Source: Chrysomallon squamiferum
Taxonomy: Eukaryota; Mollusca; Gastropoda; Neomphalida; Peltospiridae
Direction of reading: 5' to 3'
Assembly: GCA_012295275.1 (NCBI GenBank)
Contig: CM022669.1
Coordinates: forward strand, 4,666,777-4,730,776
Length of the DNA stretch: 64,000 bases
Position 1 is the stretch's first letter. Each line of letters starts with the position of its first letter. The notes beneath the pieces are model-generated. The model saw nothing but the letters and a program-made list of their open reading frames with translations. It was not told the DNA's origin and searched no databases. The translations under genes were made by a program, and so were the position numbers. Positions 1 to 15,852 of the stretch are shown here, in pieces.

Positions 1-338
1 AAATTGAAGCTAAAAGCAAATGATTGGCTGAAATTAACAGATGATAAATCAAAATTAAGTAAACATTATACAATTATAAACTAAATTTAAGTAAACGTTA
101 TACAATCACTAAACTGAATTTAAGTAAACATTATACAATTAATAAATGAAATTTAAACAATTACTAAAATGAATTTGAGTAAACATGCAATTATTAAACT
201 GAATTAAACACAGTTAAATATCTAATTACTCAAACTATTATTTTTATATGTTCATGAATGAATTATATCTGACATTTTGCATTAACTATTATCATTATCA
301 TTATTATTACTATTGTAGTTGTGATTATTATTACTGTT

Positions 339-369
339 ATTACTATTATTATTATTATTATTATTATTA
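339..369. repeat. (ATT)n microsatellite
   Basis: Short run of ATT trinucleotides, one of many in the window. Similar tracts lie at about 4690-4810 (interrupted by TGTAAT), 5259-5300, 7061-7112, 13160-13191, 15811-15850 and 26876-26920. Confidence 0.9.
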
Positions 370-556
370 ACAAACTGTTTATAAAAGAACTTAACTGTTA
401 TAAAATGATTTTTTTTCCTGAACAGCAGCAATGTGTCATAAATGTCAATTGTATTTATTTATTTTTTAATTTCATTTTTTAAAAATTAAGTAGCTTTCAA
501 TAAAACTCATATTACCATTTGACAGCTTATGATCAAGCTTTTTCCAATACAGTCCC

Positions 557-557
<1 letters not shown>

Positions 558-601
<44 letters not shown>
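558..601. repeat. Poly(A) tract
   Basis: About 44 bases, almost all A. Long A or T runs recur across the window, for example near 1015-1034, 3387-3410, 9749-9800, 26371-26396, 43349-43380, 57681-57710, 61058-61088, 63281-63304 and 63550-63583. Confidence 0.9.
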
Positions 602-1154
602 GAAAAAATAAATGAAAAAAAATGTCCTTGTCACTTTTCAATGGTATTAGTTTAATTGTTCCTTTCAAGAATGCGAATTACTGAGAAATGAAGTTAAATA
701 GCTTTAATTTCATCACTTCCCTTTCTTATATATAAATGTAATAGATACATTCTTTTATTAATTTATACATGAATATATATATATATATATATAAACTTTT
801 TTTACCAGTTGATCTCAGACAAGAGGATGCACTGTGGAGAACTGAGTGCTGGAAAATACTGACAACTGAATTGATTTTCATGAACTCACAAAATTACATT
901 TGTCAAAAGGATAATGGCTGTGAAAACTTTCACTGAAACAAATGTAATATAAAGACTTTTTCTTAATTTTGAATTTATTTTCATACTCTGAATCAGTTTA
1001 ATAATTTTATTTTCTTTTTTTTTTTTTTTTTTTTAAATTTATAAGTGAAGAAAAAGAGTGTTAATGAAAATGTCTGTTTCTTTTTAGAAGTGAAAGAAAT
1101 GAGTCGGTGCTATGTTTTTGTTTAATAAGTGATCTAAATCAATACAGTTAGAAA

Positions 1155-1445
1155 CATATACATACATACATACGTACATATTACATGCATACACATCGAC
1201 ACACACACATACGTACATAAATACATTCATACATATATACACACACACACACATATATATATAGACAGATATTTATATATGCATATTATGTACATAAATA
1301 CACATATATACACACACTTGCACATGTATAAATACATACATATACAAATCAAAACAGAAACATAATACATGATAAATACATATATACATACATAGATATA
1401 TACTCACACATGCATGCATACATTCATACATATATTACATACGTA
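1155..1445. repeat. Imperfect CA/TACA-rich simple repeat
   Basis: About 290 bases of degenerate ATAC, ACAC and ATAT units. No coding potential is seen. Confidence 0.8.
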
Positions 1446-1786
1446 CATTCCGAAATGCTCAAACAGATAAAAAGACATACTTTATTTCTATATAAGACAA
1501 ACAGTAACAAACACTTTATTGATCCTCTATATATTAAAATATATAGAAAAATATACAGAAAAACACAACAGTTCTAGTACAAACACATAAATATCAATAC
1601 TTGTACATTCACATAATCTCTGTAAATCTACAAATATTTTTAAACAAAATAGAATCAGTAATGAATGAAAAAAACTCAAGGTTTTTTTTTTCAAATGCAT
1701 GTACAGTTTTCACAATTAGCTAGATAGAAAACTTGATGTGACAGAATGAAAGGAAAAGAAAAAAACCTGTCTGTGTGTTAATTCAT

Positions 1787-1850
1787 CTAATGATCAGATC
1801 CTGGGATGTGAATGACCAGCTTTTCAAACATGGTCACAAATAGGAAAAAA
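1787..1850 (-). CDS. Weak candidate terminal exon of a minus-strand gene
   Basis: On the minus strand a pyrimidine-rich stretch ending in ctgacag is followed by an open frame that reads FVTMFEKLVIHIPGSDH and stops at TAG (1787-1789). A polyadenylation-like CAATAAAG on the minus strand follows at about 1512, a normal distance for a short 3' UTR. Codons here are richer in G+C than the surroundings. I recognise no protein family, and the exon is only 21 codons. It could belong to the same leftward gene as the orphan exon at 18437-18539, but no linking exons were found. Chance is a real alternative. Confidence 0.15.
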
Positions 1851-3786
1851 CTGTCAGAAGTGCGAGATATTGGGAAAACAAAAAACCTAAAACGTGGCTA
1901 TTGACAACAAACATGGAGGATTTTTTTTTTTCAAAAGATTATCTTCTGCAGAATAATCATGCCTAGCACTGTTCAAGCTAATTCCACATTCGAAACGATC
2001 AGAAATAATTTAAAAAAATTCATTTTTAATTGTTTTCTTTCTCACATATCATATAGTTTGGATCACGTTCATTTTGAGTTTCGTGTTTTTCCTGTGATGT
2101 CCAACTCAAAATGTTTTACTGGTTGAGGGGTTCACATCAGAAAAGTTCCACTCAGCAGAAACTGTGATACCTTTCTGACTGCCTACGCAAACTTTATTGT
2201 AATTACAAAACTCTATAGAAATATTGTTTCAAAAAAAAATATATATATATTTATATATACATCCTGTATTTGTGTAAGATGTATTAGAAATATTATTGTG
2301 GAATTGGTATTTAGAGTTTGATTCTAGTCTCAGGCTATATCTTTATATTCCAAAATATGAATGTGTGTGCGTGTGTGTTTGTGTTTGTAAAATGAACTTA
2401 TTTGGATGTATACATTTAGTAAAACAGATTCATAAAATGGTGCTAGTGCTCTTATAAATTTTAATTTTTTGTTTTGTTTTTGTTTATATAATAATAATAA
2501 TACATAATACATAAAAAAAACACACACACACACACAGACTCTTAAAAATCAAACAAAGAACACTATTAAACATAACAACCATTTTATTTCACTGCATCAA
2601 AGTACATTAATTTCGGTAACACATCCAACATTATGTTTTATTAAACAAGTCTAACCACATGTTACACACCTATTAAAGTTTCATCTACATGCATTTCATG
2701 TTGCAATTATCTGAAGGATGAAAAGCTGTGTGCAGCTCTCGAGCTAATGTGCAATCCATTTCTGTTAACACAACAAGGAGCCTGTCAATAACAGTTTTGA
2801 AGCATGAAGGATATTGCTGATACATTTATACTATCAATAAGAGACACTGGTGCAGTGATTATGTCCATGACCTGATCCATTTGCAGTGAATTCAGTCAAA
2901 GTGTGCAGACATCTTGAATACTGTCAAGATGGTAAAGTTCTTCTCTGCACATATTTTTTTTTTTTCATTCTTCTTTTTTTTTTTTTTTTTTAAATTATTC
3001 AGTGAATTAATATATATGTTTAAAGATGTTTCAGTATATTTTTATTATTGAAAATGTTGAAAATATTTTAGATACTGAATAAGAGAAAGGAAAGCAGCAA
3101 CTAACAGCAGAAGACTTTTATATAGATGCACCTTCTCATATACTTTTTTTAAAAAAAGGAAAAAGAAACAGTCATGCATTTCAGCTGTTGGTAAAACATT
3201 AGTGGAGTACTGGTTGGAATGGAAAATAAATGGAAACAAATTTTTTTTTTAAGGGTTCATTTAGTGACCTTTTTATATGTATTTCATACAAGAGTGTTTA
3301 AATGTTTCAAACCACTGTTCTAAAATACAACAGTAAAGAAATTAAAAAATAAAAGCCAACACATACAAAGCCTATTTCATTCTGTTTTTTTTTTTTTTTT
3401 TTTTTTTTTTGGTCTCACTCCACAGTTTTACCAAAGACAATGTCCAGGAAGTAATAAATGATATTTCTAAATCTGTATCGATTTATGTTGTATGACAAAG
3501 TGATGAGACTTGAAGCATACTCTACAGAAGGATGAATGACATTTCTCATAAACTTCTGTTATTATTCAGTGTATTAGCATCACTTTATTCTCATCATCTT
3601 ATGTGGAGATGACTAGGACATGTCTGAGATCTTACAATTGTCAGCTGAAATATTAAACATCCATTTATTAGTGGTGCACTGCTAAAGATAAAAATGTGCT
3701 GAGGTTTTATTAAGAATGTATTAATTTATGGAAATCACTGGTTTATTCACTTCCATCAGTGAAGTGAGGAGGGGGGTCAAGTATTA

Positions 3787-4125
3787 TTGATTCTTTCTTC
3801 TTTCATTCATTTTATTCATTCTTCATTTATTGATACCTTTAAACTAAAATATGCTGATGTGGTGCCAAGCATTCATTTTTTCTTCATTCACTCATTTATT
3901 CATTCTTCATTCATTCATTCTGATGCCATTAAAATAAAACGAGCTGAATTGTTTCTTCATTCACTCATTTGTTCATTTTTCTTTCATTCCGTCATCATTA
4001 AAATAAAGTGCTGAAGTGTTATCAAGCATTCTTTCTTCTTTCATTCATTTATTCATTCTTCATTCAGTCATTTATTCATGCTTAATTCATTCATTCTGAC
4101 ATCATTAAAATAACAATCACTGGCA
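3787..4125. repeat. Imperfect minisatellite, unit about 80 bp, about 4 copies
   Basis: Each unit is a block of TTCATTCATTCA-type sequence followed by a block resembling CATCATTAAAATAA and GCTGA. Units start near 3787, 3869, 3948 and 4026. The plus-strand open frame across it is a by-product of the TTCATTCA composition. Confidence 0.7.
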
Positions 4126-5249
4126 TGTTGAGTCATTCACTTGCAGACTCCATCATTCTTTTTTTTTTACATTTTAAATCAAAGCTGTTAAGTACTGAAT
4201 CTTCTGAAAAACAAAACAAAAAACCATTACTTCCGTGTTTTATGATTTAAAAAAATCAGCATCTGTTAAATATATACTTGCTGATGTTAAGATGGTGAAT
4301 TATTAAAAGCTTTAGACATGAGATTACTGCCAGGAACTTATCCAGAAGTTTTTGTTTGCAAGAGACATCTGATGTAATGAATAAGGGTTTTTGGCACCCT
4401 GTGATAACCCACAGACATGTTTTGCAGATCAGCAACGTCATCAAAATGGCTGCCGAGTCAGCAGTAATTATAGTTGTTATACAGAAAATTGTCATTCTCA
4501 AAAGCCGTGGTTATTTCAAAAGACAATACTCAAATATGGAAGAAAAGAAATGATATTAAAAAAATTATAATTAAATTATAATCCACAAATGTAAATATAT
4601 GTTGAGTACATTTTTTTTTCATCTTTCTTTCTTTCTTTATTTATTTCTTACTATTATAGTTGTTATTAATGTTATTATTTATTCGTTTATATTATTATTA
4701 TTGTTGTTGTTATTATTATTATTATTGTAATATTATTATTATTATTGTAATATTATTATTATTATTGTAATATTATTATTATTATTGTATTATTATTATT
4801 ATTATTGTCTTTCTCATAATAATATAGTAACAGCTGTCTAATAGCTGGGAATTCTTTCTGATTCTGTTACACAATGATGTTGTCATCTTTCTGATTTCTT
4901 CTTAATATGCCAGCTTATTATTTGTTGTGTCTACAGTGCAACATCAGATGTGCTAAATCACAGCATCTGTTCTGCACAGTGACTGTGTTAAATATACCCA
5001 GATCCAGCCAGAAAGAATGCAACAAAGCATGTTGAAATTGTGTTGCAATGGCCATCCATCCATCCATCCATACATCAATCCATATATCCATATTAGACAG
5101 ATAAGTAGAGAGATATATAAAACATGTTGCTGCAACATAATGGACTAGTACAACTGAATAGGGTTACAGTGTGGGGTTTTTTAAATTTACAAATATGCAG
5201 ACATCACAATTGATTATTATTGTTGTTATTAATTTCCTTCTTTTTCTTC

Positions 5250-5300
<51 letters not shown>

Positions 5301-7060
5301 CAGTAGCATCATCATTATTTAAAAGTCTTCATAATGCAGAAATGATTACTTCATTATTTTTCTGAAATGGGATAATAAAAAAAAATCCTACAACTTCATA
5401 AGGCAAGAACTTGTTGTGTTTTATCTAACTAATCAAATCAATCTTCCACTTTGATGCACTGATTAATGACAAATTACCAGCTAATCCAAAAAGAATTTGT
5501 ATTTCCTTATTCATGCAGTTTCAAAAATTGCTAAATTATCAAGCTTCTTTTGTTCAGATTAAGTTGGCTTTTTCTCTTTTAAAAACAATTTTATGGTCGA
5601 CATCTCTGGCATTAAAACTTGATATTTTTATATTATGTCACTATAGGCAGAATCAGTGCACTGTAATGAACAAAACAGTCGCAAGACAAGATGTTTTCTG
5701 CATTCTGATTGGCTCATTTAAATATTATAAGCCAATGGCATAGACCCTTATATCTGCATGCATTCTGAATTGCTGCTTTGATTTGTTTTGTGTGAGCTGA
5801 AGTATTATAATTTAGAAATGATAAAAATTTAATTTTGTTGCTAAGGGAAGAACATAATGAATAACCAGTGTTACAAGAAATAGATGTATCCTGCATTTTG
5901 ATTGGTGAATATAGATATAACCAGCCAATGGCAATAATTGTTACATCACTTTTGTATTTATATTGCAGTTACAGCTGTACATCTGAAATATCAGCCCAGT
6001 AATGTTAACAGGATTAATGTTATTTGTATTTGTTATGTAACTAACTGATTAAAATATATCTTTTCACACACAATATATATTCCACAACAAACCTTTTTTC
6101 CTCTTTTATATTTATTCAACATATTTTTATTGTTACTAAATAAATATTAAGTATTAATAATATTACTATTCTGAATTTGATTTTGTCCTTTTTATTTGAT
6201 GGGATTTTTTTGTTTTTCTCCTTTGTGTGTATGTGCACATGTACACAAACATGAGTTCATTTTTTGTTGTAGGATTTTTCTGGTTTCTTTGGTTTTTTTA
6301 TTATTATTATTATTATTATTAACAAATTTACTTCACTTTTATTATTATTATTAATTTTATTTTTTCAATTTTTTTACTGTATTTTTTTTTTTTTTCTTTA
6401 AATATGTATATATTTGGGAGGTTTTGCTACGGCATATCCTGTAAACAGGATGTGAAAAATTAAATAAATAATAAGAAGAAGAAAAAATAAGAAAGAAAAA
6501 TAAATAAAAACTAAAAAAAAAAACAGTTCAGTGAAAAAAGACGATGAAGAAACAGGTCTTTTAAACTTGAACTTTGTAAAAGTACATAATAAAATTAAAT
6601 TTATTCAGGACCCTGTGAAAAGAGGTTAATTATTTTCAGAGTCATTCAAGGGGAACAATTCACAGGAAGATGGGTCAGTGTGAGGTTTAAGGGCAGGAAT
6701 TCATTCACATTAAATTCAGTCATGGCAGTTAAGCTATTTCAGTATTTACGTTTAATAATACAACAGGAATACTTTCTGGTAATGTTCAGAATCTAAAACA
6801 ACCCAAAAAAGTGACTTTTTCCTCCCTTCTCAAATATAAACCAAATTGAATATCTTTTATTTTTCCCAGTACAAACAATACTATCATCTTTTTGTTTATT
6901 TAAATCTAATCTACAGTCCTACATTTCATTTTTCAAATCTGATGAACAATAACAACAAAATAAAACAAACAAAATAATTCTAGTTTCAAATTTTAATCAA
7001 AAATAGGCCTTTTTTTTTCTTTTTTTTTTCTTATTTTATATTTACTTATTATTTTTTTAC

Positions 7061-7112
<52 letters not shown>

Positions 7113-9742
7113 TTATTGTTATTGTTGTTGTTGTTAAAGGAATTATAAAAAAAAAAATGTGAAATGAAATAAAAAGAGGAAAAAAATACAAAAGCAAATA
7201 GCTTAAAATAAAAAAATAAATAAATAAAAAAACTATTATATTTTAAAGAGAATTGTAAAAGTTATTTTATGAGGATTACAAGCTCAATACACATCTAAAA
7301 ACAACCTGCCAACCAACAACAAGAAGTAAATGAAATTAAAACCTTTTTTTTTTCTTTTTAAAGATCCCAGTTTTATCATTTCAGTCATAATCCGCTCTCT
7401 CGCCTTCAAACAGTTTTGAAGTTTTCCTTGGAAGGTTGTTTACTAGCAAACTCGTAATCTCCTAGGATTACACTCACAACAACAAGTAAAAATATTTTTT
7501 TATTGTTGAGAAAATGACAAAAAGTATCTAATTACAGGATAAGTGACCAGTACTTTTAGAATCCAGCTTGCATTTCCTAATCATTTGTTGACAAGTTTTG
7601 AGAATTTTCTAGCAAACAGAAAGAAAAAAAAAATTAAAAGAAGAAGAAGAATGAGGTTAAGAATTTCAGGTGTTGATGGTTTTCATTTTAATGCAGTCTG
7701 AATTTCAGTTTCAATTCCCTATGAATATCAGTTTCAATGACCTATGAATATCATTTTAATTACCTATGAATATCAGTTTTAGTAACTAAGAATGTAAGTT
7801 TTAATGGTTAACAGATATCTGTTTTAATGTCAGACAAGGTATTTATTTTGTATCTTTTCTTTCAAAATTGAAATTTTTTAAAAATTACAACTGCATGATA
7901 TTATTTAGTCATTTTATTATGTCTGTTCCCACTGATGAAAATGTTTTAATTAGCAGGACACAAGTAGAGTGTATTTTACATACACCTGAATGTATTTACA
8001 TTCAAAAGAAAACTTACTCTATCAGTGTTGTAATTCATCTTCAAGTGCTTTATTTTCTCAAATAATTCATCCACAGATATTATATTTAATGTGTTTACAT
8101 GTAAGCACTAATTAACTCTTTTTAAAGAGAAATCACAAACAGATGCCTACCACTGTAATGTTACTGAATGACAAAGTCTGTTTATGTGTGGTAACACCTC
8201 TTTATTAGCAACACTGAAAAAAGCTGGGTGTTGGAGGGAGAGATGGAAGGAAGTGGGTTGACCAGGGTTTTATCAGACACACACAGAAAACAAGGATGTC
8301 ACAAGTGAATTAGTGTATTAGTTACACTTGTTATGTGTTACCTTCACACTTAGCCATATCAGCATTACATACTGGTTATAAAGCAGACTCAACAACAGTG
8401 CTAATAATTACAATAACAGATTTTTTCTATTTTATTATTTATTTATTTATTTACTTATTATTTATTTATTTATTTATTTATTGTTGTTGTTGTTGTTCTT
8501 TTACTATCATCATCATCATTATTGTTGTTGTTCTTCTTCTTCTTTAATTATTATTATTATTTATTATTTCAATGTGATACTAGATTCTTCACAAATATAA
8601 ATCACAACCTTTCATGTCAAATCAGCAGAAGTCAGAACAGGATAAAATTAAAAAGCATGAAATTGTTAGAACAGAGAAAAAAAGTCAAAATTGTCTAATA
8701 ATGCATTAATTGGCTTCAGTTTTGTTTTACGTTTTTTCTTTTTTTTTTGTACATCTTTTTCTCACTTCTGCTATAAACATTTTTTTTTCAAAGTAATTTT
8801 CATAAAACTCTTCTCATCACCAAAAACATGACAAGCTAATAGTTTTCCATTAATGCATTTTCTAAAATCAATACTACTGTCACTTTTAAAAATCTCCATC
8901 ATGCAAACATAGCAATAAAGAATGCAAGAAGACAAACAAATATTATATGTAAATATAAATATATTCAAATATATGTAAGCTTACACACTTAGATATACAC
9001 ACAGACATATTTTAATTATAACACAGCACATATAAATATTAACACATATAAACACATAATCACACAACCTTCAGAGATAAGAAACATTTGACACATACCC
9101 TATATTCACAAAAAATATAAACACAGTCACATTACATTTATTTTTATCTAAACAAAAAAAAATAAAAAAAAAAAAAACTAAATAAATAAATAATAAATAA
9201 AAAATAATACCATTTTGAAAATTAGTAAGTGAAAAAGGTTTTGAAAACAAATTACTATTTTGATAACACAAGAAAATTGAGTTTACAATTATTTCAGTTT
9301 TCATTCAAAACGTAATACATCATCTTAATTCTACTTTTTTTTAATAAAAAAAAATAAAAATAAAATAAAATAAATTGTGTGCGAAGCATGCATAGTTATT
9401 GAAACTTTGTAATCACAGTTTGCTGTGAGCAATCTATACCAACAGTGAGTAATTAAATTAACAGTCTGCGACTCACAACCAATATTTGCAGTCAGTGTCG
9501 TGTGGTGTCACCCTCTGACAGTTAAAGGCCAATATCTCCAATCTTTATCAATCAGGAAAAGTTTAACACCGGCAACAATATCCCAGTCTAGAAAACATGA
9601 AACCACCCAATCTTTTTTATTTTTTTTTTTTCTGGTTGGATCATTCGTGGTTAGAATACTGGAAAATGTGTAATCCCCAAAAATGTAATAAGATATTGGA
9701 TGAAAATATTCTAATCAGATGAATCTAACGTTTCATTTAAAA

Positions 9743-9779
<37 letters not shown>

Positions 9780-10403
9780 ACTTTTTTTTTTTTTTTTTAG
9801 GGGAGGGGTTATATGTTATTTGGAAAATCATATTGTGAAAAATGTTTTGGTAAATGTTTATTTGTTTTATGCCTAAAAAGGTGAGTGTTTATCTGTGCAA
9901 AAGAATGAGAGAGAGAGAATTAACCTGAGAAAAACACAGAAACAAACAGAATGAAAGAAAAGAGCAACAGAACAGAAAGCAATGAATGAGACATTGAATG
10001 AAAAGAGAAAAATAGACAAACAGAGAATTAGAAAAAGAAAGAAAATAGACAATCAAAGATTGTAACAGTGGATAAAAATCAATGATAGGACAGACTGACA
10101 GACAGAGAGAATAACAAACAGAAAACATAATTAGAATAAATGAGTTAAAGAAGAAGAAAAAAGGGATTCCAGTGATTAAAGTTAGACTTAATTAGACTTA
10201 ACATTTATTAGTAGTACAAAAATATTTTTCTATTGTTTAATGGACAAGGACTTTTTAAGAGTGACAGAAGTAAAAGCATCGCAAAACAAGGTGATGCTTT
10301 AAACAAATGGCAGGATAATACCCACTGCAAATAATAGAGTGATACAGAAACCTACAAAGTGAAAAACATAAATAAAACTCCTGTTAATGATTATTTGTTG
10401 TTT

Positions 10404-10432
10404 TGATCATGCACACACACATACATTTGCAT

Positions 10433-10477
<45 letters not shown>

Positions 10478-10702
10478 CACACATGCACACATTCATACAC
10501 AGACATATACATACACATTTATACATTCATACAGTCATGCATACATCCACACATTCGTGCACACAGATACACACACACACACACATACCTACACACATTC
10601 AGACACACAGACACACATACACACACATTCATTCACACAGATACACATACAAACATTCATGCACACAGATACACACACAGACATGCGCACGCACACACAC
10701 AT
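10404..10702. repeat. (CA)n-rich simple repeat
   Basis: About 300 bases of ACACAC mixed with ATACAC and ATTCAC units. All three plus frames stay open and give Thr/His/Ile-rich translations, the signature of a dinucleotide repeat and not of a gene. Confidence 0.9.
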
Positions 10703-13156
10703 CTTCCTTAAGACAGGTGAGCACATACCATCATCATTGATAAACCAGACACAGGAAACTGGCCAGAACATGAAGTTTTTCCCATGTCAGCTTCCTAAAT
10801 CTGGTTTATCACAATGTTCCTGTATGTGAGGTGATGCATATGAAAGATAACTTGCTGAAAAACAACAAAAGTATTATTATTATTATTATTATATTTCTTT
10901 ATCAAAAATATTCCCAAACATTAAAAACAAAAAGAATGAAATAAGCATTGAACAAAACTTTGATTTATTTACCCATCATATATAAACCAAAAAAATTTAA
11001 AAAATAAAACTCTTCATTTATTTCATTATCAAATGTTATGGATTTTTTTTTTTTTCTTATTTTTTAAAGAAAAACATTACAGTCTGGGTCACTGCCACAA
11101 CAATGACTTTAATTGATGTCCCAGTTTCAGATAATGTATTGTTAATGAACCCCAGACTCAGTAGGACTCACTTACACAACTGTCCCACTCCAACATCCAA
11201 CCAGTGTCATTATACAAGTGACTGCTTGTTGAATACGTAATTATATTTCCTATCCCATATTTCTGTTCATTTTTTTTATCTCTCTCTACTTGCAGGAACA
11301 AAAAAAGTCGATGGAAATGCAAATGTCACATTACAGAGAATGATGAACTCACGATATACCAGCCATCACCTCCTTCATAGAAAAACAAAATGGAAGAAGA
11401 TAAAAAAAAAAAAGTGAAGAAAAGCAAAAAAAAAAAAAATAATAATAATAATTATTACCACAGATCAGAATGTGCCAGAGAAATGAAAATAATAATAAAT
11501 TTAATACTTATTTAAGTGGTCTGTTATCCATCCATAAAAATAAAAATTAAAAATTATAGTAATAATAACTGTAAATAAAAAAAAATTAAAAAAATTATTG
11601 TCTTCTGTTTGTTGTGTTTTTTACTTTTATCATAATCTCCTAAAAGGTAAGTCTGACAGTGATGATAATATTATGTGCATTTTCTGTGATATGAAATGAG
11701 AGTAACAAAACTACAAAAATAAATTAGGTACATGGCTTTTATATTCTTATGTCATAAAATTCTGAGAAAATATTTGATATGAAAGAAACTGAAAGGCAGT
11801 TTAAATGAAAGAGACATCTTTAATATGAACCTTCCATTCCCACAAACAAACAAACAAAAAACAAAAAACCCAAGAAATCCATGAGTTGACTGTCTTTGAT
11901 AAGTCAGTATTGATCCCCTGATTAAACAGGTAATACCACTGCAACAGGTACACTACCCAAGGTTGAATGTCCTACTACCTAATTACTATCCAAGAAAAAA
12001 ATCACACAGTATGTTTTAACACTCTGAAGCAATATTGTTACACCAAAAAATATCTATTTTGAGATTTCTTATATTTTTCATTCTCCACTTTAAAATGTAC
12101 TGAACTCTGATGGATTATGTGACAACACTTTTCTTACTTTGTCTACCCATTTGGTGGCAGTTATTAGAGCATCAAACTCACAAAACACATAGAAGACTTG
12201 TGTATTTAATATGAATAGTTTACTTTACTTCTCTTAGTCTTGCTGGTTATTTCAATACCAAACACTTGCTAGACAAAATTATGGATCTTTAGTTACTGGC
12301 ATTAAAATGCTGCTCACTTCTGATGCTTATTTTCCACAATTAAGGTGGTCTGTTATGTAATGACTCAAAGTAGTATGTCGCCAAAACTGAATAAGATAAA
12401 TGAAATCTGTTTTTATTTCTTTTTTTTTTTCTTTGTTTTTCTTTCATTTAGATAAATAGTAACATAATTTTGTCAAATTTCTCCAATATTTGTGACAATC
12501 TGATAGACACCCATTTGTGTGTTTGTATATTTATATATATGTATCTATGTCTGTGTATATGTAGGCGTGTGTATGTGTTTGATAAGTTATCATTAGTTTT
12601 TGTTTGTTTATTTATTAATTTGTTTTTAATATTGTTTTAAAATTTTTATTTTTTCTTCATTTGATTTTTAATATTTGTGTTTGCCATGATCACTCTATTT
12701 AAAATTCTAATTTATGGACTAATGGTAACTTTTGTACATATGAGAAACATAAAATTACATTTGTATCAGAAACATGTTCTAACAGGCTTGTTTACAAACA
12801 TATCTTATTTTCTTTTTATCAACACAAGCTTTCAATTTTCTTTAAAAAACACAAAACAAAAACAAACAAAAAAAAAAATTCAAAATTAAAATAATATTTT
12901 TTAACTTAGAATGCTTAAAGAGTGATAACCATATCTTAATGAGAAATTTTTAAAAAATTAAATGAGTACAAATCAAAGATAGCAATAAAAACTCTTCTTT
13001 TAAAGAAGGTAAAAAAGTTAAAAACATGACAGACACTAATTATAAACTGAAAAAGTGTTACATTCTAAGGCTGAAATAAAAACTAGATTGTATCATTACA
13101 GGCTAGGGTATATGGGTGTCTGGTCCAAAATTAATTTTGTTAGAAAACTGAAATCA

Positions 13157-13192
<36 letters not shown>

Positions 13193-13608
13193 GTTAACAT
13201 AACCTGGCATGAAAACTAATAAATAAATAAATATGTAAATATGTAAACAAACAAACAAACAACATATATATATATATAAGCTATTTATTATAAAAGTTGC
13301 TACTAAGATCAGTTTGTTTGACAGTTTTTAAGTGCTATAAAATATCTATTTTAAAGTTGACTGATGTTAAAAACATTTCTAACTTGAAGATGTGAGAAAG
13401 AAATGCTATGACTGGTGTTTCTTACAAATTAGCAGAAAGTAATATTTTATACAGACCTGCCAAGAATGAGGAAAACACTAACAAAACAGCAGCAAAACCA
13501 GGAAATGATAACAAAATCAAGTGCAGTATAAATTAAACTACATTTCTTTTGATTATTGGTCTGACTTTTATGTACAGGCTTTCATTATTTTTATCCTGCA
13601 CAAAAATA

Positions 13609-13678
13609 CATGTGTGTGTGTGTGTGTGTGCGTGTGTGTGCGTGCGTGCATGTGTGTGTGTGCATGTGTGTGTGTGTA
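13609..13678. repeat. (TG)n microsatellite
   Basis: About 70 bases of TG dinucleotides with CG and CA interruptions. Confidence 0.9.
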
Positions 13679-14256
13679 AAATGGAATGCATGTTCTATAC
13701 ATCTGTCCAAATGATCTATTATACATGGCAACCTTCACATTAACTTCTTGCATATTGAGTGATAGATAGCATTGTAAAAAGGAAAATGTTAACTTCCATG
13801 CATTTTCATGGGTGGCACACATTTTTCTCGTAATTTATTATTAGCAATGAATGGATGAAAGTACAAATAAAACAATGTCATACTAAAAATATCTTCTAAA
13901 AATCTAGTTAGGTTGTTTATTTTTGTCATCACTAATAAATATAAATAAGTAAAATATTAATTACATAATAAATAAAACTATTTACATCTTTTTCATGTCA
14001 TTTAAAACAGCACCAGCAGCATTATTAACAGTATTATCATTTATTAAATGTTCATTAAATATACAGTTTCTGTGGTAACAAAATATTATTTTCTGTTTCT
14101 TTGTCTGTTGACACAGACAGGCAGAGATGTCTGTCTCTATTTTATCAGAGTCTACCTGTATATCTGTCTACTGTCTAACATTTTGCCTATCAGTCCATCT
14201 CTCTGTCTATCTCTTTATCTCTGGTGTCTCTTTCTTTCTTTTTCTTTCTCTTTGTT

Positions 14257-14260
<4 letters not shown>

Positions 14261-14299
<39 letters not shown>

Positions 14300-14300
14300 C
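14261..14300. repeat. (CT)n microsatellite
   Basis: CT dinucleotide run within a wider TCTGTCTCT-rich stretch (about 14150-14330). Confidence 0.85.
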
Positions 14301-15809
14301 CCCCCCCAGTTCTTTCTCTCTCTGGAAAACCAATAACAATAACAAAACATGCTGAAGTAAAATGCACTATTACCCAGACTAAAACAATCAGCAATAATCT
14401 GTTTTTGAATCACCAGAGCTCACTAAATATTAAACTATTTTCCCAGACAAATGCCAGTATTTTTGTTACCTTTTAACAGCAGCAGAAGATGTTAGAGATA
14501 ATGCAGATTAAATGAAAGATGCATCAAGGTGTGCTGACAATAAAAACAGAAAGCATTTATTAAGGTATTAACGCATTTGTCAGATGCAGTTTTTACCTTT
14601 AGGAAAATCTCAAAATAAATATTTAAACAAATGTGAACTTTTAAACCAAACACACTGTTGGTTTAATGGAAGAATGGTTTTATTTTTAATTATTTTATTA
14701 TGTTAAAATAAGATGGTAAAGATATACCGACATTATTTCTTTTGTCATTGTCATTACCATCATCAACATAGTAATAATAATAATAATAAAAAGTATTTAA
14801 AATTGCCTTTATAGTGTAAATAACAGACATTTTAGTGCATAATAATGTGTCCTAAATACATTTGGTATATTTCCAATTGATTTTCAATGTCCAGCCTTTG
14901 ATAATTTGATAATAATATAAATAATCTACATAGATGAGAAAGTATATCCACAGTCCTTGACAATCCAAATGGCTCTCTGGTTCGAACAGGAATTTTAACC
15001 ATTGAGTAGTAATAAGTTATCAGCAAAACAAAAAAGAAAGTAACAATAATTATTACTGGAATATTTACTTTTCGTAAACCCAAATCTTTTTTTATTTGAT
15101 TACAGGCTTATACAACTATGGTGTGTATTGTCTTGTGATATAATTAAGTTTTTTTTGTTTTGACTTTCTTGTTAAGTTTTATTTGATATTTTTCACAGAG
15201 TAATACACACATACATGCACAGTTACAAAGAAACATACATAAAAATGACACAAACACAAAAACAAGAAAAGTCAGATGCATTCACACAACTGACCAAACG
15301 CTAGATGCAGAAATGGTTATTTTTGGTCAGTTCTAAGTTTGATTTATTATTTTGTTAAAGAAATACATAAAACAGCCAACTGCACAATATATGGAATAAT
15401 AATAATAATGTTAAAAATCTAAAACAAAAATTACAAAACCCAGTTTAACAATTGATATACCTTACATTTCATTTTTTTCTGAATCATTCATTCAGAAAAA
15501 TGTCAAAAAATAACAGCACAAACAACAACAACAACATAATGATAATAATAATAATGATGATGACTGTGATGATAAGTAAATTTTAATTTTTTTCTGGATG
15601 TTTATTACATATCAGTAAACAAAATGTGAATAAATTTACATATTTGCATTTTAAAGTATTATTGTGATAATTGTTATTTTTGCTGTTCAGCACAACTGTT
15701 CTACAACTATGGTAAAAATTTAAATCATACCCAGTACTCAAAGGGGCAAAACTCTAGATTACAAATCAACATGAATACTGGCAGAGTTATTTGGAAACCA
15801 AAAGAAAGG

Positions 15810-15852
<43 letters not shown>
